From assembly GCA_022844005.1 (NCBI GenBank), contig JALHMN010000029.1, positions 1 through 36,294 of the forward strand: a stretch of 36,294 nucleotides of DNA. The letters are read 5' to 3'. The translations under genes and the position numbers were made by a program. Shown here piece by piece: positions 24,460 to 32,687 of the stretch (position 1 is its first letter; the number at the start of each line of letters is the position of its first letter). This stretch comes from a bacterium (GTDB taxonomy: Bacteria; Pseudomonadota; Alphaproteobacteria; Ferrovibrionales; Ferrovibrionaceae). The notes under the pieces are model-generated. The model was given only the letters and a program-made list of their open reading frames with translations. It did not search any database and was not told the origin of the DNA.

Positions 24460-25721
24460 TCTGGTCCGGACTCTTCGCCATCATCGCCGTGCTGCTGCTG
24501 TTGCGGCAGCCGGTGATCCTGGTTCTGGCGGTGGCGACCGCCTACATCCACGTCTTCATTGCCGAAGGGGAACTTCAGTTCCTGGCGCAGGACATCTGGT
24601 TTGCCATCGACCGCGAGGTCCTGCTGTCGATTCCGATGTTCATGCTGGCCGGCGCGGTGATGACGCGGGGCACCATCGCCCGTCGGCTGATCCGGGTCAT
24701 GTCGGCCCTGACGGCGCCGATTCCGGGCGGTCTCGGCGTTGCCGCCATCCTCAGCTGCGCCGCCTTCGCCGCGATCTCCGGCTCCTCGATCGTGACGATG
24801 CTGGCGATCGGTTCGATCATGTATCCGGCGCTGATCCAGAGCGGCTATCCGAAGTCCTTCGCCCTCGGCGCCACGATGGCGGGAGGCACTCTCGGCATCA
24901 TCATCCCGCCTTCGATCCCGATGATCCTCTATGGCGTCATGACCGAGGTGTCGATCACCGACCTGTTCGCCGCAGGACTGGGCCCGGGCATTCTGATGAC
25001 CCTGCTCATGGCGACCTATTCGGCGATCGTCTGCCGGAACATCACCGCCGGAAAGTGGGACGGGGCCGAGGTGGCGGCCTCGCTGCGGGACGGCATCCTG
25101 GCTCTTCTGATGCCCGTCATCCTGCTCGGCGGCATCTATTCCGGGTACTTCACCCCGACGGAATCGGCGGCGGTGGCGCTGATCTATTCGATCGTCGTCG
25201 AGATCGTCTTCTACCGGGAACTGAAGTTCGACGACTACTACAAGGTTTTCGAGGATACGACCAAGCTGCTCGGCACGCTTCTCATGCTGCTCGCGATCGC
25301 CGGTTCGCTCAACACCATCCTGGATTACGAGGGCGTGCCCAAGGCGATGGCGGCCTACATCACCGAGACGGTGCAGAGCCCGGTGATGTTCATGCTGGCG
25401 GTCAATATCCTGCTGGTGATCGTCGGCTGCATCATGGACATCGGCTCGGCCATCCTGATCCTGGCGCCGCTCCTGCTGCCGATCGCGGTCGCCAACGGCT
25501 ATGACCCGATCCACTTCGGGATCATCATGATCGTCAACCTCGAGATCGGCTACCTGACGCCGCCGGTGGGCCTTAATCTCTGGGTGGCGATGGTCGCCTT
25601 CAAGGTGGACTTCGCCAGCGTGATCAGGGCCGCAGTCCCCTTCATCCTGTTGATGGTGGTGGGCTTGATGGTGATCATCGCCCTGCCCGAACTCACCTTC
25701 CTGTTCGTCAAGGGGAGATAG
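24456..25721 (+). CDS. dctM: TRAP transporter large permease, DctM family
   Basis: A 421-residue, very hydrophobic protein with about twelve transmembrane segments. The GTG start overlaps dctQ by four bases. Family signatures include IPMFMLAGAVMTRG (about 53-66), CAAFAAISGSSIVTMLAIG, GGTLGIIIPPSIPMILYG and LEIGYLTPPVGLNLWV. DctM carries out substrate translocation coupled to sodium entry and takes substrate from DctP via the membrane. It closes the TRAP operon. A GCCGTGA/TCACGGC hairpin follows at once. Confidence 0.94.
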   Translation: MIWSGLFAIIAVLLLLRQPVILVLAVATAYIHVFIAEGELQFLAQDIWFAIDREVLLSIPMFMLAGAVMTRGTIARRLIRVMSALTAPIPGGLGVAAILSCAAFAAISGSSIVTMLAIGSIMYPALIQSGYPKSFALGATMAGGTLGIIIPPSIPMILYGVMTEVSITDLFAAGLGPGILMTLLMATYSAIVCRNITAGKWDGAEVAASLRDGILALLMPVILLGGIYSGYFTPTESAAVALIYSIVVEIVFYRELKFDDYYKVFEDTTKLLGTLLMLLAIAGSLNTILDYEGVPKAMAAYITETVQSPVMFMLAVNILLVIVGCIMDIGSAILILAPLLLPIAVANGYDPIHFGIIMIVNLEIGYLTPPVGLNLWVAMVAFKVDFASVIRAAVPFILLMVVGLMVIIALPELTFLFVKGR

Positions 25722-25728
25722 ATTCCGC

Positions 25729-25746
25729 GCCGTGATCCGTCACGGC
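25729..25746. terminator. Symmetric hairpin between the convergent dctM and acetyltransferase genes
   Basis: GCCGTGA (25729-25735) and TCACGGC (25740-25746) form a seven-pair stem with a TCCG tetraloop. It sits between two convergent genes 29 bases apart and reads the same on both strands, so it may serve as a two-way terminator. No T run is present. Confidence 0.45.
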
Positions 25747-25750
25747 AGGC

Positions 25751-26203
25751 TTACAGGTCGACGTCGTAACGGATGTAGTCGGTGCGGGGGACGACGCGGT
25801 CGTAAAGTGTGCGGGCGCGGTAGTTGTCCTCGTGGGTGTGCCAGTAGACGCGGCGCCAGCCCTGCTTCCTGCCCAAGGCCGCCAACCCTTCGATCAAGGC
25901 CTGCCCGGCCCGGCTGCCGCGCGCTTCCGGCGCGACGAACAGGTCTTCCAGGTAGCAGACCGTCTTCATGCTCCATGTGTGGGGGTGCAGCACATAGTTG
26001 GCGATGCCGACCGGCACTCCATCCGCCGTGCAGGCGAGGAGACACCAGATCGGCTGGTCGGGCGCCAGAATGCGTTGCCACACGCCTTCGGTGATGTCGG
26101 GCGGGACCGTTTCGCCGAGCGCCGCGCAGTAGCCCTGCCAGAGGCCGAGCCAGCCCGGGTAGTCGTCAGCCGCGACGGGGCGAACGATCGGGAACTGTGC
26201 CAT
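25751..26203 (-). CDS. GNAT-family N-acetyltransferase
   Basis: A 150-residue acetyltransferase. The acetyl-CoA loop is VAPEARGSRAGQALIEGL (about 93-110), preceded by YLEDLFV, and the end has the typical YWHTHEDNYRARTLYDRV (about 122-139). Members move an acetyl group from acetyl-CoA to an amine on a small molecule or protein; this architecture is close to the GNAT groups that act on small amines. The ATG lies one base after the upstream HD gene's stop, so it is the third gene of an operon with the acyl-CoA synthetase. Substrate not predictable. Confidence 0.9.
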   Translation of the reverse strand: MAQFPIVRPVAADDYPGWLGLWQGYCAALGETVPPDITEGVWQRILAPDQPIWCLLACTADGVPVGIANYVLHPHTWSMKTVCYLEDLFVAPEARGSRAGQALIEGLAALGRKQGWRRVYWHTHEDNYRARTLYDRVVPRTDYIRYDVDL

Positions 26204-26204
26204 G

Positions 26205-26861
26205 TCAGACTTCCTGCATGAACTCGTCGAGGAATCGGCGAAGCCGCGTGTGCCGCGCCCGCGCCAGTGCCGCGCCGGTGGCGGTCTGGAAACCCGAGGC
26301 GAGATTGAGGAGCTTGGTATGGAAGTGGTCGATGGCGAAGCGGCCGTCGTCAAGCGGGCGGGCCGCAGCCGTCGGATCCAACGGGTCGTAGAGCGCATGG
26401 CCCAGCCGGCCGGCCACGTAGAAGCACCGCGCGACCCCCAACATGCCGATGGCATCCAGCCGGTCGGCATCCTGCACGATCCGCGCTTCCAGGGTGCGCG
26501 GCGCAATGCCGGCCGAGTAGCTGTGCGCCTCGATCGCATGCGCGACGGCCGTGATGCCGAACGCGCCCCAGCCGATATCGCGTAGCAGGCCGCTCGCCTT
26601 CTCGGCCGCCAGGCGAGATGCGCGTGCTCGCAGGGGCGAGTCCTTCTCCACCGCGACGCAGTCATGCAGCAGCACCGCCGCTGCCATGATCACGCCGTCT
26701 CCACCCTCGTCCGCCTGGATGGCGCAAACGTTCCTCCAAACCCTGGCGAGGTGGGCGATGTCATGCGAACCGTCGTCGCCGAGTCCCGCATGCGGCAGCA
26801 GCGCCGCGGCCAGGGCCTGATGCGGGGCGAAGAGAGCCGTGGGCACGCGGTCCGGCCTCAC
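26205..26861 (-). CDS. HD-domain phosphohydrolase (YedJ-like)
   Basis: A 218-residue HD-superfamily protein. Metal-binding residues are H33/H36 in [13 protein letters not shown]66-D67 in [10 protein letters not shown] and D133 in [11 protein letters not shown]. The organisation H...HD...D and the closing [16 protein letters not shown] match the small YedJ-type hydrolases. These probably remove phosphate from a nucleotide-like compound, but few are characterised. The GTG start at 26861 overlaps the upstream acyl-CoA synthetase stop (GTGA), so the two are translated together. A link to lipid metabolism is only positional. Confidence 0.86.
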   Translation of the reverse strand: MRPDRVPTALFAPHQALAAALLPHAGLGDDGSHDIAHLARVWRNVCAIQADEGGDGVIMAAAVLLHDCVAVEKDSPLRARASRLAAEKASGLLRDIGWGAFGITAVAHAIEAHSYSAGIAPRTLEARIVQDADRLDAIGMLGVARCFYVAGRLGHALYDPLDPTAAARPLDDGRFAIDHFHTKLLNLASGFQTATGAALARARHTRLRRFLDEFMQEV

Positions 26862-28489
26862 GTCCCCGGCAGCTTGTGGTCGTGGAACTGCTCGCGCAGC
26901 TTGGTCTTCAGGATCTTGCCGGTGGCGCCGTGCGGAATGGCATCGACGAAGGCGATCTCGTCGGGCAGCCACCACTTCGCCACCTTGTCCTGCAGATGCT
27001 CCAGGATCTGGGCCGGCGTCACCTCGGCACCCGGCTTCCTCATCACGATCAGCAGCGGGCGCTCGTCCCATTTGGGATGCGGCAGGCCGATCACGGCAGC
27101 TTCCGCCACGCCCGGGCAGCCCATGGCGGCGTTTTCCAGGTCGATCGAGGAGATCCACTCGCCGCCGGACTTGATCACGTCCTTCGATCGATCGGTGATG
27201 ACGAGGCTGCCGTCGGATTCCAGCTTCGCCACGTCGCCGGTATGGAACCAGCCGCCGGCGGTGAAGCTCGACTGGCCTTCGCCCTTCATGTAGCCGCCGG
27301 CGACCCAGGGCCCGCGGACCAGGAGGTTGCCGGCGACACTGCCGTCCTTCGGCAGGTCGCGGCCGGCATCGTCGACAATCTTCATCTCGACACCGAAGAC
27401 GGGGCGGCCCTGCCAGGCGGTGAGGTCGAAGCGCTTCTCTTCCGGCAGGTCGCGCTCCCCGCGGCGGAACCAGGTGAGCGAGCCGACGGGGCTCAGCTCC
27501 GTCATGCCCCAGCCATGCACGACTTCCACCTGATGCTCGTGCCAGAAGCGCTCGATCATGGCGCGCGGCACGGCCGAGCCGCCGATCAGCGTGCGCTTCA
27601 TCTTGCCGAGCGTCTTGCCGGCCGTATCGCAATAGCGAAGCAGTTCCAGCCAGACCGTCGGCACGCCGGCGGAGAGGTCGACGGCTTCCGCATCCATCAG
27701 TTCGTACAGGCTCTGTCCGTCCAGCTTCGGGCCCGGCAGCACCAGCTTGGTGCCGGACATGGCCGACGCGTAGATGATGCCCCAGGCATTGGCGTGGAAC
27801 ATCGGGACCACCGGCAGGATGGTGTTGTCGGGGGTCAGGCCGAGAACCGGGCCGCTGATCATCATCAGCGTGTGAAGGAGCGTGGAGCGGTGACTGTAGA
27901 GCACGCCTTTCGGATTGCCCGTGGTGCCCGAAGTGTAGCAGAGCGAGGCCGCGCTGCGCTCGTCGACCTCGGGCCAGACGAAAGTCCCGGGCTGACCCGC
28001 CAGCAGTTCCTCGTAGCAGAGCAGGCCCTCGATCTTGCTGGCAGCCGGCATATGCGCGCGGTCGGTCATCACCACGACGTGGCGCACGGTCTTCAGATGC
28101 GGGCGCACGGCCTCCACGATCGGCAGCAGGTTGAGGTCGACGAACAGGACCTGATCCTCGGCATGTTCGGCGATGAAGACGATATGGTCGGGAGCAAGCC
28201 GGGGGTTGAGCGTGTGCAGCACCGCGCCCATGCCGGAGACGGCGAAATAGAGTTCGAAATGCCGATAACCGTTCCAGGCGATGGTGGCGATCCGGTCGCC
28301 CTGCCTGATGCCGAGATCGGCCAGCGCTTCGGCCAGCTGCTTCGCGCGCAGCTGCGCCTGCCGATAGGTATAGCGATGGATCGGGCCTTCGACGCTGCGC
28401 GACACCACCTCGACATCGGGATGGAACTCGGCCGCATAGTCGATGATCTGCGAAATCAAAAGCGGCCGATCCTGCATCAATCCGAGCAT
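26858..28489 (-). CDS. Long-/medium-chain fatty-acid-CoA synthetase (AMP-forming)
   Basis: A 543-residue acyl-adenylate-forming enzyme. The ATP-binding loop is [18 protein letters not shown] (about 183-200), the substrate-pocket motif [12 protein letters not shown], the hinge/core motif [34 protein letters not shown], and the catalytic lysine lies in the C-terminal [11 protein letters not shown]. It activates a carboxylic acid with ATP and CoA. The start ATG follows GGAGGAG by about eight bases. It leads the operon with the HD and GNAT genes. It might supply acyl-CoA to the dehydrogenase at 21537 located on the other side of the TRAP genes; that is inference from proximity only. Confidence 0.92.
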   Translation of the reverse strand: MLGLMQDRPLLISQIIDYAAEFHPDVEVVSRSVEGPIHRYTYRQAQLRAKQLAEALADLGIRQGDRIATIAWNGYRHFELYFAVSGMGAVLHTLNPRLAPDHIVFIAEHAEDQVLFVDLNLLPIVEAVRPHLKTVRHVVVMTDRAHMPAASKIEGLLCYEELLAGQPGTFVWPEVDERSAASLCYTSGTTGNPKGVLYSHRSTLLHTLMMISGPVLGLTPDNTILPVVPMFHANAWGIIYASAMSGTKLVLPGPKLDGQSLYELMDAEAVDLSAGVPTVWLELLRYCDTAGKTLGKMKRTLIGGSAVPRAMIERFWHEHQVEVVHGWGMTELSPVGSLTWFRRGERDLPEEKRFDLTAWQGRPVFGVEMKIVDDAGRDLPKDGSVAGNLLVRGPWVAGGYMKGEGQSSFTAGGWFHTGDVAKLESDGSLVITDRSKDVIKSGGEWISSIDLENAAMGCPGVAEAAVIGLPHPKWDERPLLIVMRKPGAEVTPAQILEHLQDKVAKWWLPDEIAFVDAIPHGATGKILKTKLREQFHDHKLPGT

Positions 28490-28664
28490 GTTCCCGTCTC
28501 CTCCAGAACGCGGCGCTAGATGTGGCATTTCCGGACGGGAGTCGTCGAGAGCCCGCGCGGCGCGCACGCCGGGATTGTCGTATGCTGCCGGGCCGACCGG
28601 TTCCCTCTCGCGATCGTCTTCGTGTCGCCATGGCCGCGGCTGCGGGCGCAACTCTGGACAAGTC

Positions 28665-29513
28665 ATGAAGCGCCTGCGAATCACCCACGCCACCCGATAC
28701 GAATATGCCCATCCGGTGCGGTTCGGGCCGCACAGGCTGATGATCCGCCCGCGCGACAGCCACGACCTGCGGCTGTTGTCGGCGGTGGTGGACATTGCGC
28801 CGGCCGCGGAACTGAACTGGTACTACGACGTGTTCGGCAATTCGATCGCGACCGCCACGTTCAAAGAAGCCTCCGCGACGCTCAGCATCACCAGCGAACT
28901 GCTGGTGGAAAGCTTCCGGCAGGCGGCGGCCGAGAACGAGCCGGATGCCGCCTGGTTGCGCTTTCCCTTGCGCTACGACGAGGAGGATATCGTCGATCTG
29001 GGCGGATTCCTGGCCTCGGGCGGGGCCATGCCGGCGCTCCGCGCCTGGGCCGGCCGCTTCGCCCGCGAAGGCGGCGGGTTGCTCACTCTCCTCGGCGACA
29101 TGAGCCGGACGATCCGCCAGGAGTTCCGCTACGAGGTTCGCCACGAGGAGAACACCCGCGAACCCGAGGAGACGCTGCTGCGGGGGGCGGGGTCCTGTCG
29201 CGACTTCGCCGCCTTGTTCGTCGCCGGGGCGCGGACGCTCGGCATCGCAGCCCGCTTCGTCTCCGGCTACCTGTTCTCCTCGCTCGATGCCGGGGCCGGC
29301 AGCGCCTCGACCCACGCCTGGGCCGAGGTCTTCCTGCCCGGTATCGGCTGGGTCGAATTCGATCCCACCAACCTGCCGGTGGCGACCGACCGGCGCATCC
29401 GCGTCGCCGCTGCCCGGGCACCCTGGCAGACGCTACCGGTCGCCGGCTCCTTCACCGGCGCCGGCAACGACTTCCTCGGCCTATGGGTGGGCGTGAGCGT
29501 CACCGAGGCGTGA
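28665..29513 (+). CDS. Transglutaminase-like cysteine protease-fold protein
   Basis: A 282-residue protein with an N-terminal beta-sandwich (the 'bacterial transglutaminase-like N-terminal' region; ITHATRYEYAHPVRFGPHRL at 6-25) and a papain-like core. The catalytic triad is complete: C178 in GAGSCRDFA, H217 in STHAWAEV and D233 in VEFDPTN. No signal peptide is seen. Family members may cut or cross-link peptides, and some lie beside circularly permuted ATP-grasp and alpha-E genes involved in peptide tagging. Those partners are missing here, so the role stays open. It is divergent from the acyl-CoA synthetase gene. Confidence 0.9.
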   Translation: MKRLRITHATRYEYAHPVRFGPHRLMIRPRDSHDLRLLSAVVDIAPAAELNWYYDVFGNSIATATFKEASATLSITSELLVESFRQAAAENEPDAAWLRFPLRYDEEDIVDLGGFLASGGAMPALRAWAGRFAREGGGLLTLLGDMSRTIRQEFRYEVRHEENTREPEETLLRGAGSCRDFAALFVAGARTLGIAARFVSGYLFSSLDAGAGSASTHAWAEVFLPGIGWVEFDPTNLPVATDRRIRVAAARAPWQTLPVAGSFTGAGNDFLGLWVGVSVTEA

Positions 29514-29516
29514 GGT

Positions 29517-30095
29517 TCAGAGGTACTTGAAGGCCAGGAAGCCCCCCACCAGCGCGACAAGGAATCCGACGGTCAACAGTTCGAGACGCTTTTCGATGAA
29601 TTCGCGGATCGGCGGACCGAAGTAGTAGAGCAGCGCCGCCAGCAGGAAGAAGCGCATGCCGCGCGAGATGATGCTGGCGATGGTGAAGACCAGAAGATCG
29701 AACTTGAACACCCCCGCGGCGATCGTCAGCAGCTTGTAGGGGATCGGCGTCATTCCCTTGAGGATGATGATCCAGGCGCCGTACTCGTCGAACCCGGCCT
29801 TGGTCGCATCGAACTTGTCCATCAGGTTGTAGGTGTTGAACACCCACTGTCCGACGGTTTCCCACAGGAACAGTCCGATGGCATAGCCCGCGAACCCTCC
29901 GATGACCGAGACGATGGTGCAGATGGCGGCGATGCGGAAGGCCTGGGCCCGCCTCGCCAGCATGAGCGGGATCATCAGCGGATCGGGCGGGATCGGGAAG
30001 ATCGAACTCTCGAGGAAGGTGATGACCTGGAGGATCCACATCGCCCGGGGATGCTCGGCCTGGAGCATCACCCACGCATAAAGCCGTCGCAGCAC
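29517..30095 (-). CDS. YqaA-family (DedA/SNARE-associated) inner-membrane protein
   Basis: A 192-residue membrane protein with about five hydrophobic segments. Family motifs: FLESSIFPIPPDPLMIPLML (28-47), the GGFAGYAIGLFLWE stretch, and GMTPIPYKLLTIAAGVFKFD, the re-entrant-loop-like signature of DedA proteins. These proteins are thought to move lipids such as undecaprenyl phosphate or phosphatidylethanolamine across the inner membrane. I use the GTG at 30095; an ATG at 30068 is in frame but would remove the short basic lead (RRLYAW). It is convergent with the transglutaminase-like gene, three bases apart. Confidence 0.88.
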   Translation of the reverse strand: MLRRLYAWVMLQAEHPRAMWILQVITFLESSIFPIPPDPLMIPLMLARRAQAFRIAAICTIVSVIGGFAGYAIGLFLWETVGQWVFNTYNLMDKFDATKAGFDEYGAWIIILKGMTPIPYKLLTIAAGVFKFDLLVFTIASIISRGMRFFLLAALLYYFGPPIREFIEKRLELLTVGFLVALVGGFLAFKYL

Positions 30096-30164
30096 GCCGT
30101 CACCGCCGATCGTTCGAATGCCGGGCTTCTTTAGCGGCTTGCGGGCACGGGCGCTACCCGCCCC

Positions 30165-30503
30165 TCAACTCTTCAGCCAGACGTCACCGTCCAGCACCAG
30201 CGCCCGCTCGGGCCGAAGCCTCTCTCCCTTGCAGGGGCCGGACACGCATTCTCCGCTCTCGATGCGGAACAGCGCGCCGTGGCTTGCGCAGCGAACGAAA
30301 CGGGCATCCTGCGTGAGATAGGCGTCCGGGCCCCAGGGCAGAGGCACCCCCATATGAGGGCAGGCGTCGCGGTAGGCGTATACGCTCTCGCCCCGGCGGA
30401 TCACGAAGATCCGCCGTGGGCGGCGCCCGGCGGCCTCTATGTGAAAGCCGCGGGCCCCGCCATCGGCCAGATCCTCCAGCGCGCAGAGGCGCTGGCGGCT
30501 CAC
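30165..30503 (-). CDS. Rieske [2Fe-2S] domain protein
   Basis: A 112-residue stand-alone Rieske protein. The cluster ligands are C48 and H50 (ACPHMGVPLPW) and C72 and H75 (RCASHGALF), with the proper 22-residue gap. GTG at 30503 overlaps the amidohydrolase stop (GTGA), which I prefer over an ATG at 30524 with a longer overlap. Such ferredoxins pass electrons to ring-hydroxylating or other oxygenases, or act as small redox subunits of amide-hydrolysing pathways. No oxygenase is next to it. Being the last gene of an operon with an alpha/beta hydrolase and an amidohydrolase suggests a small catabolic unit. Confidence 0.9.
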   Translation of the reverse strand: MSRQRLCALEDLADGGARGFHIEAAGRRPRRIFVIRRGESVYAYRDACPHMGVPLPWGPDAYLTQDARFVRCASHGALFRIESGECVSGPCKGERLRPERALVLDGDVWLKS

Positions 30504-31777
30504 GCCGCCTGGGGCCGCTGCCATACCGGCAGCAGGTCGGACTTGGGCTCGAACAGCTTGCCCTTGCGAATGGTGAGGGTGGGGCGGAGCCGCTTGGTGG
30601 CGGGGAAGGTCACGCCGCCAGCGTCGGTGAAGGTGTAGCGGCCGGTGGTCATCTTCACGATCGAGATATCGGCACCGCGCCCCACCGCCAGAGTGCCGAG
30701 CTTGTCCTGCTTGCCCATCATTTCCGCGGCATTGCAGGTGACCATGGCGACGACGTGGTCGAGTGGCAGGCCGAGGGCCAGCATCTCGGCCATGCAATGC
30801 AGCAGGCTGAAGGTGGGGGAGAGGTCGGCGCCCTTGGCCGCACCCGGATCCTCGTTGTCGTCGAAGCGGCCGGTCGAGTTGTAGGCATAGGCGGCCTTGG
30901 TGTTGTAGCCGTGCAGGTCGGCGCCCAGCGTGTCCGGCCGAATGCCGGCCTCAATGACGGCCTTGGCGTTGGGGTAGCTGAAATGCGCGCCGCGTCCGAC
31001 ATCCAGCTTCACGCCGCGATTCAGGGCCTCGATCAGCAGCGGATGGATCTTGCCCTCGGGAGATACGAAGCCTCCGTCGTGCCGGGTGAAGGGATGGGCC
31101 AGGATGTCGCCCTTGTCGAACAGCGGAATGAACTCCTTCACCAGCTTGGCCGGATCGACGGTAACGCCGTCCTTCACCGACCACAGGGTGCCGAGATGCA
31201 CGTACATCGGCAGGCCGATCTTGCGCGAGGCCTGTTTTGCCTTCTTCAGCGACTTCACCCCCCAGCGGGAGAAGCCGCCCGGTTCGGCGTGGCACTTCAG
31301 GCCGCAGATGATGTCGCGGTTCGGCTCCACGATGGAAGCGATGGCATCGACGTTGATGCCGGTCGGCCCGTAGAGATCCACATACCGGTGGCCATAGAGG
31401 CCGCCGGCAAGGTAGCTCGACAGGAAGCAGTAGACGTCGGTATCGGCCTGTTCGGCGATGAACTTCCGGAAGCCGCCGAAGGTGAGGGGGCTCGGTCCGC
31501 CCTGGTCGCAGACGGCGGTAACGCCTGCCTTGACGCCGACGGCGTCGGGGTTCAGGCCGAACTCGCCGCTGACATGCTCGTAGACATGGGCATGGGTGTC
31601 GATCAACCCGGGCAGGACCAGTTCACCCGCGGCATCGATCACCTTCTTGGCCCCGCGTTCGGGAATCGCCTTTTCGATCGCGGCAATCCGGCCGTTCACG
31701 ATCGCGACATCGAACTTGCCGTCGCGCTTGGCGGCAGGGTCGATGACCCGTCCGCCCTTGACCAAGAGATCGAACAT
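30500..31777 (-). CDS. Amidohydrolase/deacetylase-family metallohydrolase
   Basis: A 425-residue cyclic-amidohydrolase-superfamily enzyme. Metal ligands: H62 and H64 (DTHAH), the likely carboxylated lysine K161 (CGLKCHAE), H194 (YVHLG) and a histidine in ILAHPFTRHDGG. The C-terminal metal-site segment is LGTLAVGRGADISIV. It belongs to the group often labelled 'amidohydrolase/deacetylase', similar to dihydroorotase-like and N-acetyl-amino-acid deacetylases. The ATG is preceded by GAAGGAGC that starts at the stop of the upstream hydrolase gene (11-base gap). The substrate is unknown; cyclic imide or N-acyl compounds are reasonable. Confidence 0.9.
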   Translation of the reverse strand: MFDLLVKGGRVIDPAAKRDGKFDVAIVNGRIAAIEKAIPERGAKKVIDAAGELVLPGLIDTHAHVYEHVSGEFGLNPDAVGVKAGVTAVCDQGGPSPLTFGGFRKFIAEQADTDVYCFLSSYLAGGLYGHRYVDLYGPTGINVDAIASIVEPNRDIICGLKCHAEPGGFSRWGVKSLKKAKQASRKIGLPMYVHLGTLWSVKDGVTVDPAKLVKEFIPLFDKGDILAHPFTRHDGGFVSPEGKIHPLLIEALNRGVKLDVGRGAHFSYPNAKAVIEAGIRPDTLGADLHGYNTKAAYAYNSTGRFDDNEDPGAAKGADLSPTFSLLHCMAEMLALGLPLDHVVAMVTCNAAEMMGKQDKLGTLAVGRGADISIVKMTTGRYTFTDAGGVTFPATKRLRPTLTIRKGKLFEPKSDLLPVWQRPQAA

Positions 31778-31788
31778 CGCGTGCTCCT

Positions 31789-32604
31789 TCAGGCGGCGGC
31801 GCTGGCCGGCGGATAGTGACGGTCGAGGAAGCCCTCGACCAGACGATAGAACGTGTCCGGCTGTTCGGCCGGCATGATGTGGCCGAGACCGGGGACGACC
31901 TCGAAGCCCGCGCCCGGGATGAGATCAGCCACGGCCTGGACCACCGGTACCGGCATCAGCTTGTCCTCGCTTCCGGCGATCACCCGCACAGGCATGCGCA
32001 GACCCGGAAGGCCCTCCCGCACATCATAGGCGGCACCGGCGCCCATGGCGGCGATCAGGGGTTCCTGCGGCTGTGCGGCGCGCTCGACGACGAAGCGGGC
32101 GAGGTAGTCGGGATTGGCGGCGCGAAAGCCGGGCGAGAAGATGGCTTCCGCCGCGACCTTGGCGCCGGCTTCCGGTCCGGCGGCCCGCATCTTCTCCAGC
32201 CGCTCGGCCATGTTCGCGGTAGTCGCCTCGTCCTGCCGGCAGGAGGTGCCGGCCAGAACCATGGCCGCAACCAGGGAAGGCGCGTCGACCGCGATCTGCT
32301 GGGCGATCATCCCGCCTTGCGACAGACCGACGATGCAGCAGCGCTCGACACCCAGTTCGGCCAGCGCGGCGCGCCAATCGGCTGCAAATTCCTTGATCGA
32401 ATAGGGGCCGGGCGGCGCCTCGCTCTTCCCATGCCCTCGGGTGTCACCCAGGATTACGCGGTAGCGGCTGGCAAAGCGACCAGGCGCCCCGGCCCACAGC
32501 CGGTGGTCCCAGCCGAGGCCATGGAGGAAGAGAAGCGGCGGGCCGGAACCGTATTCGGCGACCCGAAGGCGGATTCCGTTGGCGGTGATGTCACGAGAAC
32601 TCAT
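31789..32604 (-). CDS. Alpha/beta-fold hydrolase (3-oxoadipate enol-lactonase-like)
   Basis: A 271-residue hydrolase. The nucleophile is S95 in VGLSQGGM, the acid is the aspartate in AGSEDKLMP, and the histidine is in GLGHIMPAEQP. The oxyanion HG motif is FLHGLGWDH. It looks like the PcaD/homoserine-acetyltransferase-like group, hydrolysing small esters or lactones. I choose the ATG at 32604 (MSSRDITANG), because residues before it are Trp/Cys-rich and not family-like. It is the first gene of the leftward unit and is divergent from the 8-oxoguanine deaminase gene, 83 bases away, which suggests shared regulation. Confidence 0.9.
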   Translation of the reverse strand: MSSRDITANGIRLRVAEYGSGPPLLFLHGLGWDHRLWAGAPGRFASRYRVILGDTRGHGKSEAPPGPYSIKEFAADWRAALAELGVERCCIVGLSQGGMIAQQIAVDAPSLVAAMVLAGTSCRQDEATTANMAERLEKMRAAGPEAGAKVAAEAIFSPGFRAANPDYLARFVVERAAQPQEPLIAAMGAGAAYDVREGLPGLRMPVRVIAGSEDKLMPVPVVQAVADLIPGAGFEVVPGLGHIMPAEQPDTFYRLVEGFLDRHYPPASAAA

Positions 32605-32687
32605 GGGCGGCATCCAGCAAGTCATGTGCCAGCGGCACCGCCATTGCATGCCGAAACAGGAATTTCGACAACAAGACAGGTACGACC

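Noticed and set aside
26862..29315. The frame of the HD gene stays open far upstream on the minus strand, giving a possible 1036-residue protein.
   Set aside because: The upstream part runs out of frame through the acyl-CoA synthetase and then antisense to the transglutaminase-like gene. The GTG at 26861 with GTGA overlap is the natural start.
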